Assembly (NCBI RefSeq): GCF_024741135.1
Contig: NZ_JANSUY010000001.1
Location: 248,001 to 312,000, forward strand
Direction: 5' to 3'
Origin: Aquiflexum gelatinilyticum
GTDB taxonomy: Bacteria > Bacteroidota > Bacteroidia > Cytophagales > Cyclobacteriaceae
Length of the DNA: 64,000 nt
Shown: piece by piece, positions 27,484 to 36,097 of the stretch
Numbering within the stretch: position 1 is the stretch's first letter
How the letters are laid out: each line of letters begins with the position of its first letter
Notes under the pieces: model-generated
Told to the model about the DNA's origin: nothing
Seen by the model: the letters and a program-made list of their open reading frames with translations, nothing else
The model's database searches: none
Position numbers and translations under genes: made by a program

Positions 27484-28722
27484 AACCCGACAACCTTGAC
27501 AACCCGACAACGCGAAGTAGACAACAAATACAACAATTACAACCACTACAACAATTACAACCAATAGACCCTTCGTGCCTCAGGATGACGCATCCCAACC
27601 CGACAACCCGACAACGCGCAGCAGACAACAATTACAACAATTACAACCACTACAACAATTACAACCAATAGACCCTTCGTGCCTCAGGGTGACGCATCCC
27701 AACCCGACAACTTGACAACGCGCAGCAGACAACCACTACAACAATTACAACCACTACATCAATTAGAACCAATCTTTGAACCAAGTACAAAGTACCAAGT
27801 ACCAAGTTGCGATCCCTACAACTTGACAACCTTGACAACCCGACAACGCGAAGCAGACAACAATTACAACAATTACAACCACTACAACAATTACAACCAC
27901 TACAACAATTACAACCACTACAACAATTACAACCAAGAGACCCATCGTGCCTCAGGGTGACGGTTCCCCACCTGACAACCCGACAACCCGACAACGCGAA
28001 GTAGACAACAATTACAACCACTACAACAATTACAACCAATAGACCCTTCGTGCCTCAGGGTTACGGTTCCCAACCCGACAACCCGACAACCTTGACAACC
28101 CGCCAACGCGACGCAGACAACAATTACAACAATTACAACCACTACAACACTTACAACCAAGAGACCCATCGTGCCTCAGGGTGACGGTTCCCCACCTGAC
28201 AACCCGACAACCCGACAACGCGAAGTAGACAACAAGTACAACCACTACAACAATTACAACCAATAGACCCTTCGTGCCTCAGGGTTACGGTTCCCAACCC
28301 GACAACCCGACAACCTTGACAACCCGACAACGCGAAGCAGACAACAATTACAACAAATACAACAATTACAACCACTACAACCATTAGAACCTAGAGATTC
28401 TTCGCTGCACTCAGAATGACGAATCCCAACCCGACAACCGACAACTTGACAACGCGAAGCAGACAACAATTACAACCACTACAACAATTACAACCAATAG
28501 ACCCTTCGTGCCTCAGGGTTACGGTTCCCAACTCGACAACCTGACAACGCGAAGCAGACAACAATTACAACCACTACAACAATTACAACCACTACAACAA
28601 TTACAACCAATAGACCCTTCGTACTTTAGGGTGACGCATCCCAACCCGACAACCTGACAACGCGCAGCAGACAACAATTAGAACAACTACAACAATCACA
28701 ACCATCACAACCTCTTCCACCA
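27484..28722. repeat. Composite minisatellite array of about 11 units
   Basis: Units of about 103-130 bp are composed of three blocks: (a) 8- to 9-mers of the CCCGACAAC/CTTGACAAC type ending in GCGAAGCAGACAAC; (b) 9-mers AATTACAAC and CACTACAAC, in variable number; (c) a palindrome AGACCCTTCGTGCCTCAGGG followed by TGACG. Palindrome anchors start at 27566, 27670, 27938, 28041, 28162, 28265, 28395, 28499 and 28612. In one unit it is replaced by ACCAAGT heptamers (27779-27806). Frames are open on both strands only because the units lack stop codons. It fills the gap between the oxidoreductase and the pyrophosphatase gene. Confidence 0.93.
28395..28420 (+). repeat. REP-like palindrome, stem ATTCT/AGAAT, within the minisatellite
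   Basis: Reads AG, ATTCT, TCGCTGCACTC, AGAAT, GAC. It occupies the position held by the ACCCT/AGGGT palindrome in neighbouring units, so one unit has exchanged both stem arms together. Confidence 0.75.
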
Positions 28723-28736
28723 TTTTTTTTCAATTG

Positions 28737-28767
28737 GTTGCTAGATAAGTGAATAATAATATCTTTG
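28737..28767 (+). promoter_or_regulatory. Bacteroidota-type promoter for the pyrophosphatase gene
   Basis: GTTG at 28737-28740 as the -33 element, a 19-nt spacer, then TATCTTTG at 28760-28767, an exact TAnnTTTG match. The start codon is 37 nt further on. The promoter starts just after the repeat array ends. Confidence 0.6.
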
Positions 28768-28804
28768 TCGCATCAAAAATTTTAGGGTTAACCCAAGATA
28801 ATTT

Positions 28805-31036
28805 ATGGAACAAGCAATTGTATATCTCGTCCCCGCAATGGGGATTATCGGCCTCATCGTGATGGCCATCAAATCGGCCTGGGTGGTCAAACAAGACCCG
28901 GGAGATGCAAACATGGTTGAGTTGGCGGGTCACATCGCCAAAGGTGCCATGGCATTTTTAAAGGCAGAATGGAAAATTCTCTTCTATTTCGTAGTCATTG
29001 CCGGTATTATTTTGGCATGGTCAGGAACATTGGTTCCAAATTCCAGCTGGATCATTGCCGTATCCTTTGTGATCGGAGCGGTGCTTTCCGCTTTTGCCGG
29101 ATACCTTGGAATGAACATTGCCACCAAGGCCAATGTCAGGACTACCCAAGCTGCCAAAACAAGTTTGAAAAAAGCACTTGATGTCTCATTTACAGGAGGT
29201 TCTGTGATGGGTATCGGTGTTGCCGGTCTAGCCGTTTTAGGTATGGGCTCGCTCTTTATCGTGTTCTACAACATGTTTGTAGTCTCTACCGGAGGAGATG
29301 TCAACGGTGCGGCCATGGCAACAGCCTTGGAAGTATTGGCAGGATTTTCCTTGGGTGCTGAATCCATTGCCCTTTTTGCAAGAGTAGGTGGAGGCATCTA
29401 TACCAAAGCAGCTGATGTTGGCGCTGACCTCGTAGGAAAAGTAGAAGCAGGTATTCCTGAAGATGATGTAAGAAACCCTGCTACCATCGCGGATAACGTT
29501 GGTGACAACGTCGGTGACGTGGCAGGTATGGGTGCTGACCTTTTCGGTTCTTATGTGGCCACAATTTTGGCCTCCATGGTTTTGGGTAGAGAAATTGTTT
29601 CCAATGATAATTTTGGGGGAATCGCTCCGGTTTTATTGCCATTGGTGATCGCCGGTATGGGATTGTTGTTTTCTATCATTTCTACCTTCTTTGTTAAAAT
29701 CAGCAAAGACACTGACAGTGTTCAGGGTGCTTTGAACAAAGGAAACTGGATTTCCATTCTACTGACAGTAGGTGCTTCTTATTTCTTGATTGACTATATG
29801 TTGCCTGCAGGCGAATTGGTACTATCCAGAGGTGGATCCATAGCATTTACCAAAATGGGTGTTTTCGGAGCAGTTGTTATCGGTCTGATCGTTGGCGCAC
29901 TGATGAGTGCGATTACTGAATATTACACTTCCATGGGCAAGCGTCCTGTGAATTCAATTATCAAGCAGTCTTCCACAGGTCATGCAACCAATATTATTGG
30001 GGGTCTTTCCTTGGGTATGGAATCCACTGTTGCTCCGATTTTGGTATTGGCAGCAGGTATTTATGGTTCTTTCTTGAGTGCCGGTCTTTATGGTGTGGCT
30101 ATAGCTGCTGCCGGCATGATGGCCACCACCGCGATGCAATTGGCTATCGATGCATTTGGACCAATTGCCGATAACGCAGGTGGTATCGCTGAGATGTCCG
30201 GCTTGCCAAAAGAAGTAAGAGAAAGAACAGACATTCTTGATGCTGTAGGTAACACTACCGCTGCTACAGGAAAAGGTTTTGCCATTGCCTCAGCGGCATT
30301 GACTGCTTTGGCCTTGTTTGCAGCTTACGTGGGTATGGCAGGAATTGATTCTATCGATATTTACAAGGCAGATGTATTGTCAGGATTGTTTGTCGGGGCT
30401 ATGATTCCGTTTATCTTTTCTTCCTTGGCCATAGCGGCAGTGGGAAGGGCAGCGATGGACATGGTCAACGAGGTAAGAAGACAATTCAGGGAAATTCCCG
30501 GTATTATGGAGTACAAAGCCAAGCCGGAATATGAGAAGTGTGTGGAGATTTCTACCAAAGCTTCTTTGAGGGAAATGGTTGCTCCGGGAGCAATCGCCTT
30601 GCTTTCTCCGATCATTGTTGGTTTTGCCTTTGGCCCCGAAGTATTGGGCGGGATGTTGGCAGGTATCACTGTTTCAGGCGTGTTGATGGGTATCTTCCAA
30701 AACAATGCCGGTGGTGCATGGGACAATGCCAAGAAGTCCTTCGAAAAAGGAGTCATGATCAATGGAAAAATGGAATACAAAGGTTCTGACGCCCACAAAG
30801 CTTCAGTTACGGGTGACACTGTTGGCGATCCTTTCAAAGATACTTCAGGCCCTTCGATGAACATCCTGATCAAATTGACTTCAATCGTGGCATTGATTAT
30901 TGCGCCACACATATCAGAAGGCGATGGTCATGGACATGTGCATACAGATGCTGAGGACATTAAAGTGACCAAAGAAATTACTTACGAAGACGGAAAGAAA
31001 ATAGAGAAAACCGTTACCGTGACGATCAACAAATAA
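28805..31036 (+). CDS. hppA: Membrane-bound sodium- or proton-pumping pyrophosphatase
   Basis: 743 residues with about 16 transmembrane helices. Substrate-binding motifs are complete: [18 protein letters not shown], then [20 protein letters not shown] and the Asp-rich C-terminal site ([20 protein letters not shown]). The segment [12 protein letters not shown], near residue 479, carries Ala where potassium-independent enzymes have Lys, so the enzyme should be potassium-dependent; Na+ versus H+ pumping is not settled here. It couples hydrolysis of pyrophosphate to ion export across the inner membrane. Unusual: a charged C-terminal tail of about 40 residues with a GHGHVH cluster. Confidence 0.97.
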   Translation: MEQAIVYLVPAMGIIGLIVMAIKSAWVVKQDPGDANMVELAGHIAKGAMAFLKAEWKILFYFVVIAGIILAWSGTLVPNSSWIIAVSFVIGAVLSAFAGYLGMNIATKANVRTTQAAKTSLKKALDVSFTGGSVMGIGVAGLAVLGMGSLFIVFYNMFVVSTGGDVNGAAMATALEVLAGFSLGAESIALFARVGGGIYTKAADVGADLVGKVEAGIPEDDVRNPATIADNVGDNVGDVAGMGADLFGSYVATILASMVLGREIVSNDNFGGIAPVLLPLVIAGMGLLFSIISTFFVKISKDTDSVQGALNKGNWISILLTVGASYFLIDYMLPAGELVLSRGGSIAFTKMGVFGAVVIGLIVGALMSAITEYYTSMGKRPVNSIIKQSSTGHATNIIGGLSLGMESTVAPILVLAAGIYGSFLSAGLYGVAIAAAGMMATTAMQLAIDAFGPIADNAGGIAEMSGLPKEVRERTDILDAVGNTTAATGKGFAIASAALTALALFAAYVGMAGIDSIDIYKADVLSGLFVGAMIPFIFSSLAIAAVGRAAMDMVNEVRRQFREIPGIMEYKAKPEYEKCVEISTKASLREMVAPGAIALLSPIIVGFAFGPEVLGGMLAGITVSGVLMGIFQNNAGGAWDNAKKSFEKGVMINGKMEYKGSDAHKASVTGDTVGDPFKDTSGPSMNILIKLTSIVALIIAPHISEGDGHGHVHTDAEDIKVTKEITYEDGKKIEKTVTVTINK

Positions 31037-31058
31037 AAAAATTATCCGATTTAGAGGG

Positions 31059-31097
31059 AAGCCACCTGTGTGAAACGGGTGGCTTTTTTGTTTTTTT
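31059..31097 (+). terminator. Rho-independent terminator after hppA
   Basis: Stem AAGCCACC (31059-31066) pairs with GGTGGCTT (31078-31085), followed by a long T-run interrupted by one G. Confidence 0.9.
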
Positions 31098-31467
31098 TCA
31101 AAGTCCAAATACGGACATTTTTAAGTTTCGGATAAGTAAAGCTAAAAACGAAATTATTTTTGGACAATTGATGGTAAAAAGAAACTTGCTTCTGCAGTTT
31201 TTTTTATGTTAAAAGAATCTCTTGAATTTAATTTTTTTTAATTAAAAGTATAGGCTTTTTGTCAATTTATCGATAATATGAGTAATCAAAAGGTGAGATA
31301 TACGAAAACTTATAGAGTAAAAATCTCATTTTGGGACCTTTTTTTAAAATAATAAATAAATAGACTCAAAATAACCAAATATTCTAAATCGGATAGTGAT
31401 TCGGTCCAGGCAACTGGTATTGGCATTTAATTAAATCAACTTATTTAACCATTTTAAACCAAACTTT
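31098..31467. other. Long leader region upstream of susC-like gene
   Basis: 370 bp, very AT-rich, no gene. TATTTTTG at 31155-31162 matches the Bacteroidota -7 element but has no well-placed -33 partner. A 13-bp sequence near the 5' side of the preceding terminator (31043-31055) recurs inverted at 31383-31395. Confidence 0.5.
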
Positions 31468-34400
31468 ATGAAGAAAAGAATTACTCTTATGGTTACTTTT
31501 TTCATGTTCGTTTTGTTGTCACATCCCATGATTGCGCAGCAAAATTCAGTAACAGGTAAAGTAACAACAAAGGAAGACGGACAACCCCTTCCTGGCGTGA
31601 CGGTATTGGTCCAGAATACCACGATAGGTACGGTAACAGACATTGATGGAAAATATTCCATTAATGTACCTAGTGGCCGTAATGTTTTGCTTTTCTCTTT
31701 TATCGGCTTCAAGGAGCAGGCAGTTGAAGTCAACAACCGTTCTGTCATAGACCTTGGGATGGAAGCAGATATTGAACAATTGTCAGAAGTAGTTGTCACT
31801 GCTTTTGGCATTGAAGTAGAGAAAAAGGGCTTGGGTTATTCCGTCCAAAAAATAGGTTCAGAGGATATCATGCGAACCAAGCAGCCCAATCTGGTCAATG
31901 CCATGCAAGGGCAGATTGCAGGTGTGCAGGTAACCAATTCTGGCGGTGCTCCGGGCCAAAGTGCAAGGATCATCATCAGGGGTGTGACTTCCCTGAATCC
32001 AGGTGCAGATAACCAGCCGCTCTTTATTGTAGATGGTATTCAGATTGACAACTCTACCGTCGAATCACCCGGTACCCCAAGGGGATTGTCCAATAGGGTG
32101 GCAGATTTAAACCCTGACGATGTAGAATCCATCAACGTCCTCAAAGGTGCTGCTGCAACTGCACTTTATGGCGTAAGGGCGGCAAACGGTGCAGTAATCA
32201 TCACAACAAAAAAAGGAAAGGCAGGATCAACAAGTGTAAATGTGTCTTCTTCAATTGGTTTTGAACAAATCAACAGATATCCTGAATTTCAAGACCAATT
32301 TGGACAAGGCTTCAGTGGGGTATATGACCCAAGCAGTTTTTGGCCAGCATGGGGAGCACCTATCTCAGAGGTGAGGCAGACAGTGCCGGATCACAAATAC
32401 CAAGACAATTGGAGAAGGGCATTTGAGACCGGATCCCAAATCAATAACAATGTCAATATCTCTGGTGGAAATGAAAATGCAACTTTCTTTGGTTCATTTG
32501 GCAGACTTGACCATAAAGGTGTCATTCCTTTCAGTGACTGGAATAGGACTTCCGCTAAAGTCAACGGTCAGGTAAAAGTCTCCAATAAATTTGACTTTTC
32601 GAGTTCATTGAACTACATCAACTCAGGAGGAAACAGGGTTCCCCATGACAGATTCATGGAAAGGATGGTCTATTGGTCAGAAACTACCGATATCAGGAAT
32701 TACATCAAACCGGATGGCACGATGGTCAGCGTCGGGGGCAATACAAACCCGATTTATGATGCGCAGTTCAGTACTTTCGAAGACAATGTTAACCGTATTT
32801 TGGGAAATGTCACTTTGAATTACAAGCCTGCGGATTGGATCAATTTTACCTACCGGGTGGGAATGGACGCGTATTCAGATAGCAGAACAGAAATCACACC
32901 TGGACCTAAGGGAATTGACGGAGAAGCCCCGTTGAGTTCCACAGGTTTTATCAGGGAAATCAGAATCAACAGCAGGGACTTGACTTCCACCTTTATCGTG
33001 TCCATGCAAAAGAGATGGAATGAAAACTGGAATACTTCCCTGAGGTTTGGCAATGACATCTTCGAAAGGAAATTTGACAGGCTTTCTTCCTTAGGTGAAA
33101 ACTTCGTTATTCCCGAGTTCTTTAACCTCAACAATACCAGACAGGTATTCAGTGACCAAGGCAAAAGCATCAGGAGATTGGTCGGGTTTTACGGGGATGT
33201 GACAGCAGATTACAGAGGGACAGTATTCCTGAACATCACAGGAAGAAATGATATTTCATCCACTTTGCCTACAGAAAACAATTCCTTTTTCTATCCCTCA
33301 TTCAATTTGAGTTACCTCTTTTCAGAGTCATTTGATTTACCTGCATGGATGACTTTTGGGAAATTGAGAGCTTCCTATGCTGAGGTTGGTAAGGATACAG
33401 ATCCCCATTTATTGGGGGCAACATACCTCTCACCTTCAATTTATCCATTAAACGGGCAAGTAGGTTTTACCCGAAACGGAAGATTCGGAGATCCAAATCT
33501 AAAACCAGAAAGGACCAGCTCCATAGAATTCGGTACCCAGATCGGTTTATTTAAAAATAAGATAGAGCTCGATATTGCCTACTATAAGAACAATACAAAA
33601 GACCAGATCATACCTGTTCCGGTTTCGACCACTACCGGTTTCTCCTCTTATGTGACCAATGCAGGCGAAATCCAAAATGAAGGAGTGGAATTCATCTTAA
33701 AGGCAATGCCTATCCAACGCAATGATTTCTCTTGGACTATCAATTTCAACCTTTCCTATAACAACAACACCGTAAAGTCTATCAGGGAAGGAATTGACGA
33801 AATCATAGTAGGAAGTCAGTTTGGGTATGTTGGATCGACGGTAACCATGAAATTGGTAGAAGGAAGACCTTATGGAGACATCTATGGAAGTTCTTACCAG
33901 AGGTACTACCAAGGAGGAGTCCCTGAAGGATTGACTACGCTAAACAGAGACCAGGACTTGCTTATCGGAACAAATGGTTTTCCAATTAGAAACGGTACGC
34001 AATTGATCTTGGGAAATGCCATTCCAAAATGGATTGGTGGTATCAGGAATGATTTCAATTACAAAAACTGGGATTTATCCGTGCTTATAGATGGAAGGAC
34101 AGGCGTTCAGCAATACAACCAATTTGACAATTTCTTGGCTGCTTTTGGAATCGCTGGATATACTGCCAACAGGAATGAGACGAGAGTTTTTGAAGGATTT
34201 CTTGCTGACGGTACAGCAAATTCCCAGGAAGTGTGGCTAGGGCAGGGTGTAGGGCCCGATAACAGAAATTATGGAGCGGGATTTTACAGGAACTCCTACA
34301 GGGGTGTCAGTGAAAACTTTGTTCAGGATGCCAGTTTCCTGAAGTTGAGAAACATCACATTGGGATATACCTTGCCCCCAAGAATTTTGGAAGGAACCTT

Positions 34401-34575
34401 TATCAAGTCCCTCAGGGCATCTGTGGCTGCTAACAATATCATCCTCTATACACCTTGGGACGGGTTTGATCCGGAATCTTTCAGTGCGGGTGCCGGTGGA
34501 AATGCCATTGGATTTACCGGCCTAGGGTTTCCCGGAGTGCAAAGCCTATTCTTTACTTTAAATCTTGGTTTCTAA
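31468..34575 (+). CDS. SusC/RagA family TonB-linked outer-membrane transporter
   Basis: 1035 residues. A signal peptide (to MIAQ) is followed by a carboxypeptidase-like regulatory domain (about 25-100: VTGKVTTKEDGQPLPGVTVL). The plug domain (about 110-235) includes NAMQGQIAGVQVTNSGGAPG and NVLKGAAATALYGVRAANGA, and a 22-strand barrel runs to the C-terminal aromatic LNLGF. With the SusD-like lipoprotein directly after it, it imports oligomers (glycans or peptides) across the outer membrane using TonB. The downstream peptidases suggest a peptide substrate (inference). Confidence 0.96.
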   Translation: MKKRITLMVTFFMFVLLSHPMIAQQNSVTGKVTTKEDGQPLPGVTVLVQNTTIGTVTDIDGKYSINVPSGRNVLLFSFIGFKEQAVEVNNRSVIDLGMEADIEQLSEVVVTAFGIEVEKKGLGYSVQKIGSEDIMRTKQPNLVNAMQGQIAGVQVTNSGGAPGQSARIIIRGVTSLNPGADNQPLFIVDGIQIDNSTVESPGTPRGLSNRVADLNPDDVESINVLKGAAATALYGVRAANGAVIITTKKGKAGSTSVNVSSSIGFEQINRYPEFQDQFGQGFSGVYDPSSFWPAWGAPISEVRQTVPDHKYQDNWRRAFETGSQINNNVNISGGNENATFFGSFGRLDHKGVIPFSDWNRTSAKVNGQVKVSNKFDFSSSLNYINSGGNRVPHDRFMERMVYWSETTDIRNYIKPDGTMVSVGGNTNPIYDAQFSTFEDNVNRILGNVTLNYKPADWINFTYRVGMDAYSDSRTEITPGPKGIDGEAPLSSTGFIREIRINSRDLTSTFIVSMQKRWNENWNTSLRFGNDIFERKFDRLSSLGENFVIPEFFNLNNTRQVFSDQGKSIRRLVGFYGDVTADYRGTVFLNITGRNDISSTLPTENNSFFYPSFNLSYLFSESFDLPAWMTFGKLRASYAEVGKDTDPHLLGATYLSPSIYPLNGQVGFTRNGRFGDPNLKPERTSSIEFGTQIGLFKNKIELDIAYYKNNTKDQIIPVPVSTTTGFSSYVTNAGEIQNEGVEFILKAMPIQRNDFSWTINFNLSYNNNTVKSIREGIDEIIVGSQFGYVGSTVTMKLVEGRPYGDIYGSSYQRYYQGGVPEGLTTLNRDQDLLIGTNGFPIRNGTQLILGNAIPKWIGGIRNDFNYKNWDLSVLIDGRTGVQQYNQFDNFLAAFGIAGYTANRNETRVFEGFLADGTANSQEVWLGQGVGPDNRNYGAGFYRNSYRGVSENFVQDASFLKLRNITLGYTLPPRILEGTFIKSLRASVAANNIILYTPWDGFDPESFSAGAGGNAIGFTGLGFPGVQSLFFTLNLGF

Positions 34576-36000
34576 ATGAAGACGATCATGAAGAATATAT
34601 CAAAAATCAAAATATTAATGATGTCAGCGCTTATGCTGCTAATGGGAGCATGTGATTCGTGGATTGATGTCAATGAAAATCCAAATAATCCACAGGATGC
34701 TCCAATACAGGGGTTATTGACCAATATTACTTTTGAATCTACGCTCAATGTCTACAGGGCAGGTTCTATTTCAAGTAATTATGTCCAACATTTAGCCTCA
34801 CCCAATCCTGGTTCCTCATCAGATATCATGGAGCCATTGGATTACAGCGGGACATGGGGATCATTTTATTCAGTAATGTCAGACATTACAGATCTGGTAA
34901 GAAAATCTGAAGATCTGGGTGCAACCCATTATGCTGCAGCAGGTCAGACCTTGATGGCTTTAAACCTCGGAATGGTCGTGGATATGTGGGGAGAGGTTCC
35001 TTATTCTGAAGGTTTTGACTTCTCAACAGTCACTCCAGCATACGACGACGACCAGGCTTTATATACTGAAGTGCTTTCACTATTGGACCAGGCTATTGTT
35101 AATTTTGGACTGACTTCTACAGTAACTATTGGTACTGATGATTTTATTTATGGAGGAAATATTGAAAAATGGGTAAAATTCGCCAATTCCCTTAAAGCCC
35201 GATACCTGCTACATACGAGCGGTACTCAGGGTTATAACCCTGCAAATGTCTTGGCAGCAGCGGCAGCAGGGATGACAAATAACCTTGACGATGCCAAAAT
35301 GAATTTCTTTGACCAAAGGTTTAACCCTTGGGCCCAAGTAGCCATCAACAATGAAAACCTATTGTTGGGAGGTTGGATTTCAACCCAATTCATTGAGGCC
35401 TTGGATGGAACTTCTTACCCAACAGTTGATCCAAGATTACAGCTTATGGTTGGAACAACAGATGCAGGAGAATATATCGGCGTCGAAAATGGGGCAGGCA
35501 GGGGAAATGCTCCTGAACAAGGGGCTAGGTCTACACTCATTCCCGGCCAATATTATACATCAACATTGGGCCCTGTCTTGATCATGACCTATTCGGAATT
35601 GAAATTCATTGAAGCCGAAGCGGCATTTTCCACGGACAAACCAAGAGCATATGCAGCTTATCTTGAAGGTATCAGAGCACATATGCAAATGTTGAGTGTA
35701 CCCAATGACCAAGTTGTGGCTTATTTGGCTGACCCTTCGGTAAGTATGGGAGTCGGTGCACTAACCATCAATGATGTTTTTAAAGAAAAATGGATAGCAA
35801 CTTTCCTTCATCCTGAGACTTGGAATGATGCGAGGAGATTTAATTATGCATATAAGGACATGACTCTTCCTCAGAATTTAAACCCGGATTTGAACAATCA
35901 ATTTATTAGGAGATTGCCTTACCCTGATTCAGAAGTCAGCAGAAATGGGAACAATGTTCCTACTGTCACACTTTTGGATAGGATTTGGTGGAATCAGTAA
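34576..36000 (+). CDS. SusD-like (SusD-like_2) surface lipoprotein
   Basis: 474 residues. A lipoprotein signal ends in LLMGAC, followed by DSWIDVNENPNNPQDAP, typical of the SusD-like_2 family (PF12771). The all-helical body includes YAAAGQTLMALNLGMVVDMWGEVPYSE and the closing RLPYPDSEVSRNGNNVP. It starts directly after the SusC stop with no gap; an alternative ATG is at 34588. It is the lid and substrate-binding partner of the transporter. Confidence 0.95.
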   Translation: MKTIMKNISKIKILMMSALMLLMGACDSWIDVNENPNNPQDAPIQGLLTNITFESTLNVYRAGSISSNYVQHLASPNPGSSSDIMEPLDYSGTWGSFYSVMSDITDLVRKSEDLGATHYAAAGQTLMALNLGMVVDMWGEVPYSEGFDFSTVTPAYDDDQALYTEVLSLLDQAIVNFGLTSTVTIGTDDFIYGGNIEKWVKFANSLKARYLLHTSGTQGYNPANVLAAAAAGMTNNLDDAKMNFFDQRFNPWAQVAINNENLLLGGWISTQFIEALDGTSYPTVDPRLQLMVGTTDAGEYIGVENGAGRGNAPEQGARSTLIPGQYYTSTLGPVLIMTYSELKFIEAEAAFSTDKPRAYAAYLEGIRAHMQMLSVPNDQVVAYLADPSVSMGVGALTINDVFKEKWIATFLHPETWNDARRFNYAYKDMTLPQNLNPDLNNQFIRRLPYPDSEVSRNGNNVPTVTLLDRIWWNQ

Positions 36001-36016
36001 TTTCAACCATTCTTAA

Positions 36017-36046
36017 AGTCCTCTGCTACTGCGGAGGACTTTTTTG
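36017..36046 (+). terminator. Rho-independent terminator after susD-like gene
   Basis: A 10-bp stem with one G-U pair (AGTCCTCTGC/GCGGAGGACT) and loop TACT, followed by six T's. It separates the SusC/SusD pair from the peptidase gene, although read-through is possible. Confidence 0.88.
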
Positions 36047-36097
36047 TTTTGGATATAGATGAATTTGATTACCTTAAATAAATCTAACTGCGATGTA

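Noticed and set aside
27659-28469. Overlapping open frames on both strands of the ACAAC array (Asn/Tyr-rich or Val/Ile-rich)
   Set aside because: Frames are open only because the 9-mers contain no stop codons; composition is that of translated simple repeats.
22990-28722. CRISPR array
   Set aside because: Repeats are contiguous or nested without unique spacers of constant length, and no cas genes are in the window.
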